NCBI GenBank assembly: GCA_015351705.1 | Contig: JADIIM010000020.1 | Span: 1-45,723, forward strand | Reading direction: 5' to 3' | Length of the DNA stretch: 45,723 bases | Origin: Aeromicrobium sp. | Lineage (GTDB): Bacteria > Actinomycetota > Coriobacteriia > Anaerosomatales > Anaerosomataceae | Shown here: in pieces, positions 25,471 to 32,031 of the stretch | Layout of the letters: every line of letters begins with the position of its first letter | Numbering within the stretch: position 1 is the first letter of the stretch | Position numbers and translations under genes: made by a program | The notes under the pieces: model-generated | What the model saw: the letters and a program-made list of their open reading frames with translations, nothing else | Told to the model about the DNA's origin: nothing | Databases searched by the model: none

Positions 25471-26059
25471 GTCGGACATCGTAGGCATCTTCGCCACCCC
25501 TACGCTCGCGGCGCTACTGTCGGTCTTCGCGCGCGCGCCCGAACGCACATACATCCAGAAGGAGCTCGTGGAGGAAACCGGCGGTTCGCTCTACCTCGTG
25601 CAGCGTGAACTCAAGCGGCTCGAGGACGCGGGCCTGGTCGCACGTGAGACGCGCGGGCGGCAGGTAGAATACACCGCCAACGTCCAGCACCCGGCCTTCG
25701 CCGGTCTGCGCGAGGTGCTGCTGGCCACGGTGGCGCTTGGCGATCGGCTGAGGGCGGCGTTCCAGGATCTGGCCGGGGTACGTCTAGCGTTCGTCTTCGG
25801 GTCCGTCGCTGCGGGGGATGAGACGCCCGAGAGCGACCTTGACGTGTTCGTGGTGGGGGACCTGGGCCTGCGGGACGTGTCCACGCGCCTGGTGCCCGTT
25901 CTGCGTGACGTGGGCCGAGAGCCCAACATCATCACCATGAGCGAGAGCGAGCTGCGCGACCGTGCTGCTGGCGCGGACCATCTCGTCACAACCGTGCTGG
26001 CCGGCCCCAAGTTGTGGGTTGTGGGTGATGATGATGAGCTTGCAGCGGTTGTTGGATAG
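25469..26059 (+). CDS. HTH + MNT nucleotidyltransferase antitoxin
   Basis: A 196-residue fusion. An N-terminal ArsR/MarR-like winged helix (about 8-72: ERTYIQKELVEETGGSLYLVQRELKRLEDAGLV) is followed by a minimal nucleotidyltransferase domain (about 95-190) with the motif G111-S112...S122-D123-x-D125. In MNT/HEPN systems the MNT protein adds AMP to, and so silences, the HEPN toxin; the HTH would add autoregulation. The ATG at 25469 has AAGGAG upstream inside an operator cluster. The 3' end overlaps the HEPN gene by 32 bases. Confidence 0.87.
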   Translation: MSDIVGIFATPTLAALLSVFARAPERTYIQKELVEETGGSLYLVQRELKRLEDAGLVARETRGRQVEYTANVQHPAFAGLREVLLATVALGDRLRAAFQDLAGVRLAFVFGSVAAGDETPESDLDVFVVGDLGLRDVSTRLVPVLRDVGREPNIITMSESELRDRAAGADHLVTTVLAGPKLWVVGDDDELAAVVG

Positions 26060-26474
26060 GGGACGACTGCGTCGGTTGCCTCCTGCGTCGAGCGAGGTCG
26101 CCGACCTGCTTCGAGTGGTCGAACGCGACCTGACGGATGCGCGCATTGAGGCCCTGTCGGCGGATCGACGATTCGCGACCGCGTACAACGCGGCCCTGCA
26201 ACTCGCCACGGTCGTGTTGCGCGCCGAGGGCTACCGCACGCAGGGCGTGGCGCACCACCACACCACCATTGAAGCACTGCCTCTGATACTCGGTGTCGAG
26301 GTGGCCGAGACCGCCGACTACCTGGATGCGTGCCGTTCGCGTCGTAACACCGTGGACTACGACGGCATCGGCATCGCAACGGAGGCCGATGTGCAGGAGC
26401 TCCTGCGAGAGGCTGAGGCGCTGCGGGTGGCTGTCAGCGGGTGGCTCAAGTCGGCGCATCCCGAACTGGCGTGA
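26028..26474 (+). CDS. HEPN-domain toxin partner of the MNT protein
   Basis: A 148-residue all-helical protein with HEPN-domain features: a helix pair ending in RDLTDARIEALSADRRFATAYNAALQLA and the conserved basic block R103-S-R-R-N (106-107) before DYD. Active HEPN RNases carry R-x4-6-H. Here the position after RN is occupied by TVDYD, so a tyrosine stands where histidine is often found; this occurs in the subgroup paired with MNT proteins as I recall it. Three ATGs in a row (26028, 26031, 26034) make the first residue uncertain. It is translationally coupled to the MNT gene. Confidence 0.78.
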   Translation: MMMSLQRLLDRGRLRRLPPASSEVADLLRVVERDLTDARIEALSADRRFATAYNAALQLATVVLRAEGYRTQGVAHHHTTIEALPLILGVEVAETADYLDACRSRRNTVDYDGIGIATEADVQELLREAEALRVAVSGWLKSAHPELA

Positions 26475-26597
26475 GGCAGGTGCCCCGGATCGAGTCTGCC
26501 ACGGCGGTCTTAACCGATTCCCACCCGCAGCCAAGCCGCTGTCACAGCGCTGCGGTAGGCTTGGTGCAGCGACCCTGAGAAAGCCGAGGGAGGCGCG

Positions 26598-26885
26598 GTG
26601 TTGAGTGATCTCGAGGCAGTGGCGCTGATCCTCGCCGCGCGCTCGATCGACGAAGAGCGCCGCCGGAAGCATGCCGCGCGAACTGCGCGCGAGCTCGGAC
26701 TGGACCCGCGCCTTGAGCCGCTCGTGCCGTTGCCGCCGAGGAGGCGGAAGCTCGCAGCGCAGTACGACTATGTGATCGGCGTGTTCGAGGCGGCGTCGCA
26801 ACTGCCCGAGCCGAGGCGGACCGCGGTGATCGAGGAGATCGTGAGAGCGGCCGGGGGCGGCGACCCGCGTGGGTCTTCCGGCTGA
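26598..26885 (+). CDS. Small hypothetical protein
   Basis: A 95-residue, charged, mostly helical protein with a basic middle (RRKHAARTARELGLDP and PPRRRKLAAQYDY) and no membrane segment. I recognise no family. The GTG at 26598 has GAGGGAGG five bases upstream, which makes it likely to be translated. It lies between the MNT/HEPN pair and the DUF3800 gene and could be a regulator or antitoxin, but nothing in the sequence proves this. Confidence 0.55.
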   Translation: MLSDLEAVALILAARSIDEERRRKHAARTARELGLDPRLEPLVPLPPRRRKLAAQYDYVIGVFEAASQLPEPRRTAVIEEIVRAAGGGDPRGSSG

Positions 26886-27000
26886 GAGCGTGGCTTCGTT
26901 CGCGGCGTGGGAGCCGCTTGAGCGGGGGCGGCAGGGAGGCGCGCGCGGGCCGAGCGAGCCTCCCGTTTGTCGCTGTTCAGTTGCAGCGAAACGCGATGCT

Positions 27001-27029
27001 TTGACGAAGCGAACACGTGTTCGTATCGT
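27001..27029 (+). promoter_or_regulatory. LexA (SOS) box inside a strong promoter
   Basis: TTGACG (27001-27006), a 17-base spacer and TATCGT (27024-27029) form a promoter. The spacer holds CGAACACGTGTTCG (27010-27023), a perfect palindrome matching the Gram-positive LexA consensus CGAAC-N4-GTTCG. The predicted transcript would begin at or next to the ATG at 27036, so the mRNA would be leaderless. Confidence 0.75.
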
Positions 27030-27035
27030 CAGTCC

Positions 27036-27713
27036 ATGACACCTGACTCCACTCACGGCGGCGCTGTCTACCTCTACTTCGATGAGGCGGGCAACTTCGA
27101 CGTCAGCGCCAACGGCACGAGCGTCTTCGTCATGACGTGCATGGCGGTACGACGCCCGTTCACTTTCCAGCCGCCGCTCCTGGAGGTGAAGTACGACTGC
27201 CTTGAGCAGGGTCTCAACCTGGAGTACTTTCATGCCGCCGAAGACCGGCAGTCAGTCAGCAACGAGGTGTTCGGAGTGATCGCCGCGCATCTAGGAGACG
27301 TGCAAGCGTACGTCATGGTGGTGCGTAACAATCGCGTGCACCCGTCCCGGAGAGCGGCTCACGTGCTCTACCAGTGGGCCTTCGAGCACTTGGTGCGCAC
27401 GGCATGTTCCGATTGCGTCAAGGCCGGAGAGCGGGTTGTTGCGGTCACCGATCACGTGCCGATCGCGCGGAATCGGGCGGCGTTCGAGAAAGGGCTGAAG
27501 CCACATCTGAGGCAGCATCTGCCTGAGGGTGTCCTGTACGAGCTGCTCCACCATCAGTCGAAGTCGGACCTCAATCTGCAGATGGCGGACTACATCTCGT
27601 GGGCGGTCTACCGGAAGTGGAACTCGGAGGATCTGCGGTCGTACAGGACCGTAGAATCGTGCATCCGGTCCGAGGCCGATGCGCTTGCGAGCCATGCCGA
27701 GGAGTACTACTAG
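27036..27713 (+). CDS. DUF3800 domain protein, SOS-controlled
   Basis: A 225-residue DUF3800 protein. Members have an RNase H-like/integrase-like fold and are common in phage and defence regions, but their function is not settled. The N-terminal YLYFDEAGNFD corresponds to the family's D-E-S-G motif (acidic residues at about 13-14). Other conserved parts are YFHAAEDRQSV, VVRNNRVHP and the C-terminal LNLQMADYISWAVYRKW. There is no ribosome site; the promoter position suggests leaderless translation from the ATG. The LexA box implies induction by DNA damage. Confidence 0.8.
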   Translation: MTPDSTHGGAVYLYFDEAGNFDVSANGTSVFVMTCMAVRRPFTFQPPLLEVKYDCLEQGLNLEYFHAAEDRQSVSNEVFGVIAAHLGDVQAYVMVVRNNRVHPSRRAAHVLYQWAFEHLVRTACSDCVKAGERVVAVTDHVPIARNRAAFEKGLKPHLRQHLPEGVLYELLHHQSKSDLNLQMADYISWAVYRKWNSEDLRSYRTVESCIRSEADALASHAEEYY

Positions 27714-27728
27714 TCCCCAGACATGCGA

Positions 27729-27785
27729 CCACCCCAGCTATCCGCTCGCACGGAAGAGCTCCATGAGCTCTTATCACCGGGGTGG
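27729..27785 (+). terminator. Nested stem-loop after the DUF3800 gene
   Basis: An outer stem CCACCCC (27729-27735)/GGGGTGG (27779-27785) encloses a perfect inner hairpin AAGAGCTC (27754-27761)/GAGCTCTT (27765-27772). AACCTTTT follows directly. Position 16 bases after the stop codon and the short T-run suggest a terminator; another RNA structure is possible. Confidence 0.5.
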
Positions 27786-27913
27786 AACCTTTTCACGGTG
27801 AGTATACCCAGGTGCAGGCCGGGCGACAATCACATCCGGGCCAACGCGCGACTCGAGGCGTTCCCCCTGCGCTGCACTGGCCGTAAGCCACCACTCACCG
27901 AGAGGGTCCGCCC

Positions 27914-28603
27914 ATGCGCGGCTTCATCGGGAACACCGACTTCGACTGGTGCCGCTTCTTAGCGGCGCAGTCGGGCGTCGACGAGGTGAACTTCTGGCAG
28001 CCGTCGGGAGGCGGTGGCAGGTTCGTCGCGCTGCAGCCGGGGGAGCCGTTCTTCTTCCGCCTCAAGTCACCGCACAACGCGATCGCGGGCTTCGGCTACT
28101 TCGCGAGCTACAGCGCGCTTCCGGCGTGGCTCGCGTGGGAGAGCTTCGGGCGCACCAACGGCGCCGCCGACTTCGACGAGATGCGCGCGCGGATCGAGCG
28201 TTACCGCCGCAGGAGCGGCGCCGCGGGCTCCGGGCGACCGGGCGACTACTCGATCGGCTGCATCATGGTGGCAAGCCCGGTGTTCTTCCCGCAGGAACTC
28301 TGGGTGCGCGAGCCGGCGGGATGGGCGCACATCATGCCGTACGCCGACGGCGGCACGCACGACGTCACCAACGGGCTGCTGCTCAGGAGCGACATCCACC
28401 GCCTGTTCGACCTGGGCTACGTGACGGTCACGCCCGAGTACCGCTTCAAGGTCTCCGACACACTTGCCGAGGATTCCCATAACGGCCGAACCTACTACGC
28501 CGAACGGGACAGGCGCGCTCGCTTGGCATGGGGAGAGTGTGAGGTGTGTCGGGGCGGTGCGGTATGGTGTTGTGCAGGTTGCAGAATCGTGGGTCAGGCA
28601 TAG
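27914..28603 (+). CDS. HNH endonuclease (restriction-type), altered C-terminus
   Basis: A 229-residue protein of a restriction-nuclease-like HNH family. A conserved N-terminal domain (FIGNTDFDWCRFL...VDEVNFWQP...RFVALQPGEPFFFRL, residues 4-50) is followed by the HNH motif with H139, N153 and H162 (AHIMPY...GGTHDVTNGLLLRSDIHRLFD). Family members, as I remember them, continue after the YY at about 198 with roughly 25-30 residues ending in a WHNE-like motif. Here that part is replaced by a short Cys-rich tail, and a WHGE string appears in another frame, so the end seems to be deleted or frameshifted. ATG 27914 has GAGAGGG upstream. Confidence 0.75.
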   Translation: MRGFIGNTDFDWCRFLAAQSGVDEVNFWQPSGGGGRFVALQPGEPFFFRLKSPHNAIAGFGYFASYSALPAWLAWESFGRTNGAADFDEMRARIERYRRRSGAAGSGRPGDYSIGCIMVASPVFFPQELWVREPAGWAHIMPYADGGTHDVTNGLLLRSDIHRLFDLGYVTVTPEYRFKVSDTLAEDSHNGRTYYAERDRRARLAWGECEVCRGGAVWCCAGCRIVGQA

Positions 28604-28613
28604 GGAGTCACTT

Positions 28614-29369
28614 GTGCAGCTGGTGAGTTCATACGAAGAAGCCTTGGCGTGTGCTCGGGAGTTTCAGCGTGTCCCGAACTTGCCTGATACCGTCGCGTTT
28701 AGGCAGCTCGGCAAGTTCTTCCACTGGTTCTACTTCGAGGAGATTCACGGCTTTGCGCCCAGCAAGTTCATCGGCTACGTCGGCACTACTGCGGAGGACT
28801 ACGACTCATCTGGCACGGGAACAGACACCAACGCCGCGCTGCGTAAGCTGTTCGTTAGAGTTCCACGACCGTCACAGCAGTTTGACTCGCTAGCTGAGCG
28901 GCTGTCGCTCTGGCTTGATGAGTCTGGCGCGTCGCTCTCCAAGAAGACGACTGATCTCACCGGAGGAATCTACGTTCGGAGCATCGCTGAGCCGGAGACT
29001 CTCGATTCTCGCCCCGTTCGCGCTGGAGTCGAGCACTTCGAAGGCCATCCTGTTGAGGTCCGGCAGACCGCATATGAGCGCAATCCCAAAGCGAGGGCCG
29101 ACTGTCTCCGCCTCAAGGGCTACTCGTGCCAAGCCTGCGAGATGAACTTCGAGGAGCGCTACGGCGAAGTCGGCCGTGAGTTCATCCATGTCCACCATGT
29201 CGAGTCCCTAGCGGCGATCGGTGGGAGGCACAAGGTGGATCCACAGAAGGACTTGCTTCCACTGTGCCCGAACTGCCACGCGATGATTCACCGGCTTCCT
29301 CATCCTCAGACAGTGGATGCCCTGGTAGAGCTGTTGCGCCGGCCCCGTGATGACGCCTCCGAGACCTAG
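28614..29369 (+). CDS. HNH endonuclease (McrA-like zinc HNH)
   Basis: A 251-residue protein. The N-terminal two thirds are of unknown fold, possibly a DNA-recognition domain (it includes FHWFYFEEIHGFAPSKFIGY). The C-terminal HNH domain (about 160-235) has the zinc pair C-Q-A-C, the catalytic HVHH, LLPLCPNCHAMIH and an N-to-H spacing typical of type IV/McrA-like nucleases that cut foreign or modified DNA. The GTG at 28614 has AGGGAG six bases upstream and starts just after the stop of the preceding HNH gene. G+C is lower than in the first HNH gene (55% in 28621-28680), so the two were probably acquired separately. Confidence 0.82.
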   Translation: MQLVSSYEEALACAREFQRVPNLPDTVAFRQLGKFFHWFYFEEIHGFAPSKFIGYVGTTAEDYDSSGTGTDTNAALRKLFVRVPRPSQQFDSLAERLSLWLDESGASLSKKTTDLTGGIYVRSIAEPETLDSRPVRAGVEHFEGHPVEVRQTAYERNPKARADCLRLKGYSCQACEMNFEERYGEVGREFIHVHHVESLAAIGGRHKVDPQKDLLPLCPNCHAMIHRLPHPQTVDALVELLRRPRDDASET

Positions 29370-29377
29370 TGCCCCAT

Positions 29378-29476
29378 GCCTAACCCGGGCATCCACGCCG
29401 ACGGCGCGCCGCGTGGGGTAGACTCGACTGCAAGGGAAATTGGGCGCGCCGCGGGTGATGCCCAAGAGCGTTGGAC
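29378..29476 (+). repeat. attC-like or terminator-like long imperfect hairpin
   Basis: Arms 29387-29410 and 29443-29463 share GGGCATC/GATGCCC and GGCGCGCC at their ends, with a few bulges. They are flanked outside by GCCTAAC (29378-29384, matching RYYYAAC) and GTTGGAC (29470-29476, matching GTTRRRY). That order is the architecture of an integron attC site, but no integrase is seen and a chance or terminator hairpin is equally possible. Confidence 0.3.
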
Positions 29477-29555
29477 CAACGCCTGCGACCAGCGCGTGAG
29501 CTGTGCTGTTCATGTCATGCCGGTGGGGTACAGTGCGGCGCAGGGGAGGGGGACT

Positions 29556-30476
29556 ATGCGCAAGTTCGGGGGGAGCTGGAGCGAGTCAAAACTCGACTGC
29601 ATCGAGCGCTACACGGAGTCGTATCTTCATGTGATGCAGAATCAGTCCTGGTGCACGCTCGACTACGTCGATGCGTTCGCGGGCAGGGGCAAGCAGGCGC
29701 TGAAGTCCCTCGACGCTGCCTGTGGCGTCGCAGCTGTTGAGTCGTTCTTCGGTGATGAATCGGAACGCGCCGACACGCAGGAGTTCTTGGTTGGCTCAGC
29801 GATTCGAGCCTTGCGTGCCTCGACCGCCTCATCTCGTGGGTTCGATCGGTTTGTCTTCATCGATGCTGACAAGGGGTCATGCCAGGAGCTCGAAGCCGTT
29901 GTTGCCAGCGACTTCCCGTCCATACTGGGCGCGGTCAGCGTGCATTGCGAGGACGCGAACGCCGCGCTCGAGCAGTATGTCTCGACAGTTGACTGGCGCT
30001 CTACGAGGGCTCTTGTCTTTCTCGATCCGTACGGTCTTGAGGTCGGATGGGATCTCATCCAGCGGCTGGCTGGAAGTGGCGCGTGCGACGTCTGGTATCT
30101 CTTCCCTCTCGGCGGCGTCATCCGAATGATGATGAACGATGGTCAGCTGCCGGAGGCGTGGCGGACACGGCTCGACACCGTATTCGGAACCCCCTCCTGG
30201 TATGAGGAGTTCTACCGCTCAAGCGGACAGCAATCCTTGTTCGATGACTCAGGTCAGGAGGTTCTGTTCAAAGATGCGTCTACGCCGCACGTGGTCGATT
30301 TCGTGCGAGACCGACTGAAGACCGCCTTCCCAGCGGTGTCCGACGCTGGGATACTCAGGAACAGCAAGGGCGCACCGCTCTTCGCTCTGCTCCTGTGCGT
30401 ATCAAACCCAAGCGCGAAGGCGCAGTCTGTCGCACTGGGAATCGCCAACCACCTGCTGAAGGACCTAAGCAAGTAA
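29556..30476 (+). CDS. tcmP: Three-Cys-motif partner protein TcmP
   Basis: A 306-residue protein of the TcmP family, defined by its constant pairing with Gp37/Gp68-type three-cysteine proteins. It has a methyltransferase-like fold: DYVDAFAGRG (36-45) resembles a SAM-binding loop, FIDADK lies at 101-106, and FLDPYG (155-160) sits where methyltransferases carry DPPY. Catalysis has not been assigned to the family as far as I know. The ATG at 29556 has a G-rich GGGGAGGGGG site. Its TAA overlaps the ATG of the partner gene by one base, so the two are translated together. Confidence 0.88.
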   Translation: MRKFGGSWSESKLDCIERYTESYLHVMQNQSWCTLDYVDAFAGRGKQALKSLDAACGVAAVESFFGDESERADTQEFLVGSAIRALRASTASSRGFDRFVFIDADKGSCQELEAVVASDFPSILGAVSVHCEDANAALEQYVSTVDWRSTRALVFLDPYGLEVGWDLIQRLAGSGACDVWYLFPLGGVIRMMMNDGQLPEAWRTRLDTVFGTPSWYEEFYRSSGQQSLFDDSGQEVLFKDASTPHVVDFVRDRLKTAFPAVSDAGILRNSKGAPLFALLLCVSNPSAKAQSVALGIANHLLKDLSK

Positions 30477-31198
30477 TGAGCATTACGTCGATAGAGTGGA
30501 CGGAAGTCACCTGGAACCCGGTCACTGGGTGCGCCAAGGTGTCGCCAGGTTGCCTCAACTGCTATGCGGAACGCATGGCCAAGCGTCTTCAGGCCATGGG
30601 GCAGCGCAACTACCGCGACGGGTTTGCGGTGCGCACACACGAACACATGCTTGACCTGCCCCGGAAGTGGTCGAAGCCGCGGATGGTGTTCGTCAACTCG
30701 ATGGGTGACCTGTTCCACGAGGAGGTGCCTGTCGAGTTCATTTCCCGCGTGTTCGAGGTCATGGAGGGCACACCGCACCACACATACCAGCTGTTGACTA
30801 AGCGCGCAGATCGGCTGGCGGCCGTTGCGCCGTTGATTGAATGGCCACAGAACGTGTGGATGGGCGTGACGGTGGAGGACAACCCACGGCTTGCGCGCGT
30901 CGAGCAGCTTCGCAGTGTTCCTGCGGCCATCAGATTCCTGTCGCTGGAACCACTGTTGGGACCGTTGCCCGATCTGCGCCTTGACGGAATCGACTGGGTC
31001 ATCGTCGGCGGCGAATCCGGTCCAGGCGCTCGACCGATGAAGTTGGAATGGGCTGTTGACATACGTAACCTGTGCGTTGAGTCGGAAACCCCGTTCTTCT
31101 TCAAGCAGTGGGGCGGTGTCCGCAAGAAGGCAGCTGGACGGGAGCTGGAGCGCCGTACCTGGAATCAGATGCCGTCAACGTTGGCAGGCGTGGTCTAA
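30476..31198 (+). CDS. Phage Gp37/Gp68 family protein (DUF5131), three-Cys-motif protein
   Basis: A 240-residue member of DUF5131. The diagnostic start TSIEWTEVTWNPVTGC is followed by three cysteines C19-x6-C26-x2-C29 and YAERM, then LLTKRADRL, WMGVTVEDN and VGGESGPGARPM. The three-cysteine pattern suggests an Fe-S cluster or metal site and a radical-SAM-like barrel. The family is found in mycobacteriophages and genomic islands, nearly always beside TcmP, as here. Substrate unknown. Confidence 0.9.
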   Translation: MSITSIEWTEVTWNPVTGCAKVSPGCLNCYAERMAKRLQAMGQRNYRDGFAVRTHEHMLDLPRKWSKPRMVFVNSMGDLFHEEVPVEFISRVFEVMEGTPHHTYQLLTKRADRLAAVAPLIEWPQNVWMGVTVEDNPRLARVEQLRSVPAAIRFLSLEPLLGPLPDLRLDGIDWVIVGGESGPGARPMKLEWAVDIRNLCVESETPFFFKQWGGVRKKAAGRELERRTWNQMPSTLAGVV

Positions 31199-31253
31199 CC
31201 CGCAGATCAACCCGACTCGCTTCGCTCGCGGGTTATCCGCAAACACGTAAGCC
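31193..31253 (+). repeat. Hairpin overlapping the DUF5131 stop, weak attC resemblance
   Basis: TAACCCGC (31196-31203, including the stop codon) pairs with GCGGGTTA (31228-31235); an inner AACCCG/CGGGTT pairing (31209-31214/31229-31234) competes. GTCTAAC (31193-31199) fits RYYYAAC, but the expected partner is only GTAAGCC at 31247-31253. It may be a terminator of the TcmP operon or a decayed attC site. Confidence 0.35.
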
Positions 31254-31362
31254 CCATTCTGTGCTGTCCCGGCGCACAGGCAGCCGGTGCGGTCACGAAC
31301 TCTGGCGCGGGGATGGTCCGCTACGGGCAATTGGTATCCTGAGCGAACGTCAGCCCCTCGAA

Positions 31363-31368
31363 TACAAT
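31363..31368 (+). promoter_or_regulatory. -10 element for a leaderless restriction-modification operon
   Basis: TACAAT ends six bases before the ATG at 31375, the same distance as in the DUF3800 promoter, and no ribosome site is present. The -35 is weak. Transcription would start at the initiation codon, giving a leaderless mRNA. Confidence 0.45.
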
Positions 31369-31374
31369 GGGCAC

Positions 31375-32031
31375 ATGAACCTGATCAAGTCGAAGCAACG
31401 CGTCGCGGATCACGGGGAGGTGTTCACCCCCCCGTGGCTCGTCGATGCAATGCTTGACCTCGTCAAAGGCGAGACCGAGCGAATCGATTCGCGCTTCTTG
31501 GAGCCGGCGTGCGGGAGCGGCAACTTCCTCGTCCCTGTCCTGCAACGCAAGCTTGCAGCCGTCCAGATCAAGTTCGGGAAGTCGGAGCATGAGAGGCGTC
31601 ACTATGCTCTGCTCGCCCTCATGTGCTGTTACGGGATCGAACTCCTACAGGACAACATCTCTGAGTGTCGCGCGAACATGCTGGAGGTCTTGTCAGGCTA
31701 CCTAAGGCTCGAGGAGTCTGCCGATCTCTACGGTGCCGCCTCGTATGTGTTGTCTCAGAATCTCGTTCACGGTGACGCTCTCACGATGCGAACCAGCGAG
31801 AACCAGGCGATCTCATTCGCCGAGTGGGGCTACCTTGGGAAGGGCAAATTCCAGCGCCGCGATTTCCGGCTCGATGCCCTCGCCCAATCTTCGGCATTCA
31901 ACCAGGAGGGGACCCTCTTCGCCGACCTCGCGAGACACGACATCTTCGTGCCCATCAAGACCTACCCGCCCATGACAGTCAGCGAGCTGGCCCACATGCC
32001 CGCGACTGATGACCCCGTGGAGGTCGCGTGA
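31375..32031 (+). CDS. Methyltransferase-like protein without catalytic NPPY (R-M component)
   Basis: A 218-residue protein resembling the front of N6-adenine DNA methyltransferases: GEVFTPPWLVDAML (14-27) and the SAM motif FLEPACGSGNF (41-51), then an acidic region and VHGDAL. The catalytic NPPY tetrad expected afterwards is absent; instead comes AEWGYLGKGKFQRRDF and a stop. So it may bind SAM but probably does not methylate alone. It overlaps the next methyltransferase gene by four bases (GTGA), suggesting the two act as one complex or that this is a regulatory or structural subunit. Confidence 0.75.
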   Translation: MNLIKSKQRVADHGEVFTPPWLVDAMLDLVKGETERIDSRFLEPACGSGNFLVPVLQRKLAAVQIKFGKSEHERRHYALLALMCCYGIELLQDNISECRANMLEVLSGYLRLEESADLYGAASYVLSQNLVHGDALTMRTSENQAISFAEWGYLGKGKFQRRDFRLDALAQSSAFNQEGTLFADLARHDIFVPIKTYPPMTVSELAHMPATDDPVEVA

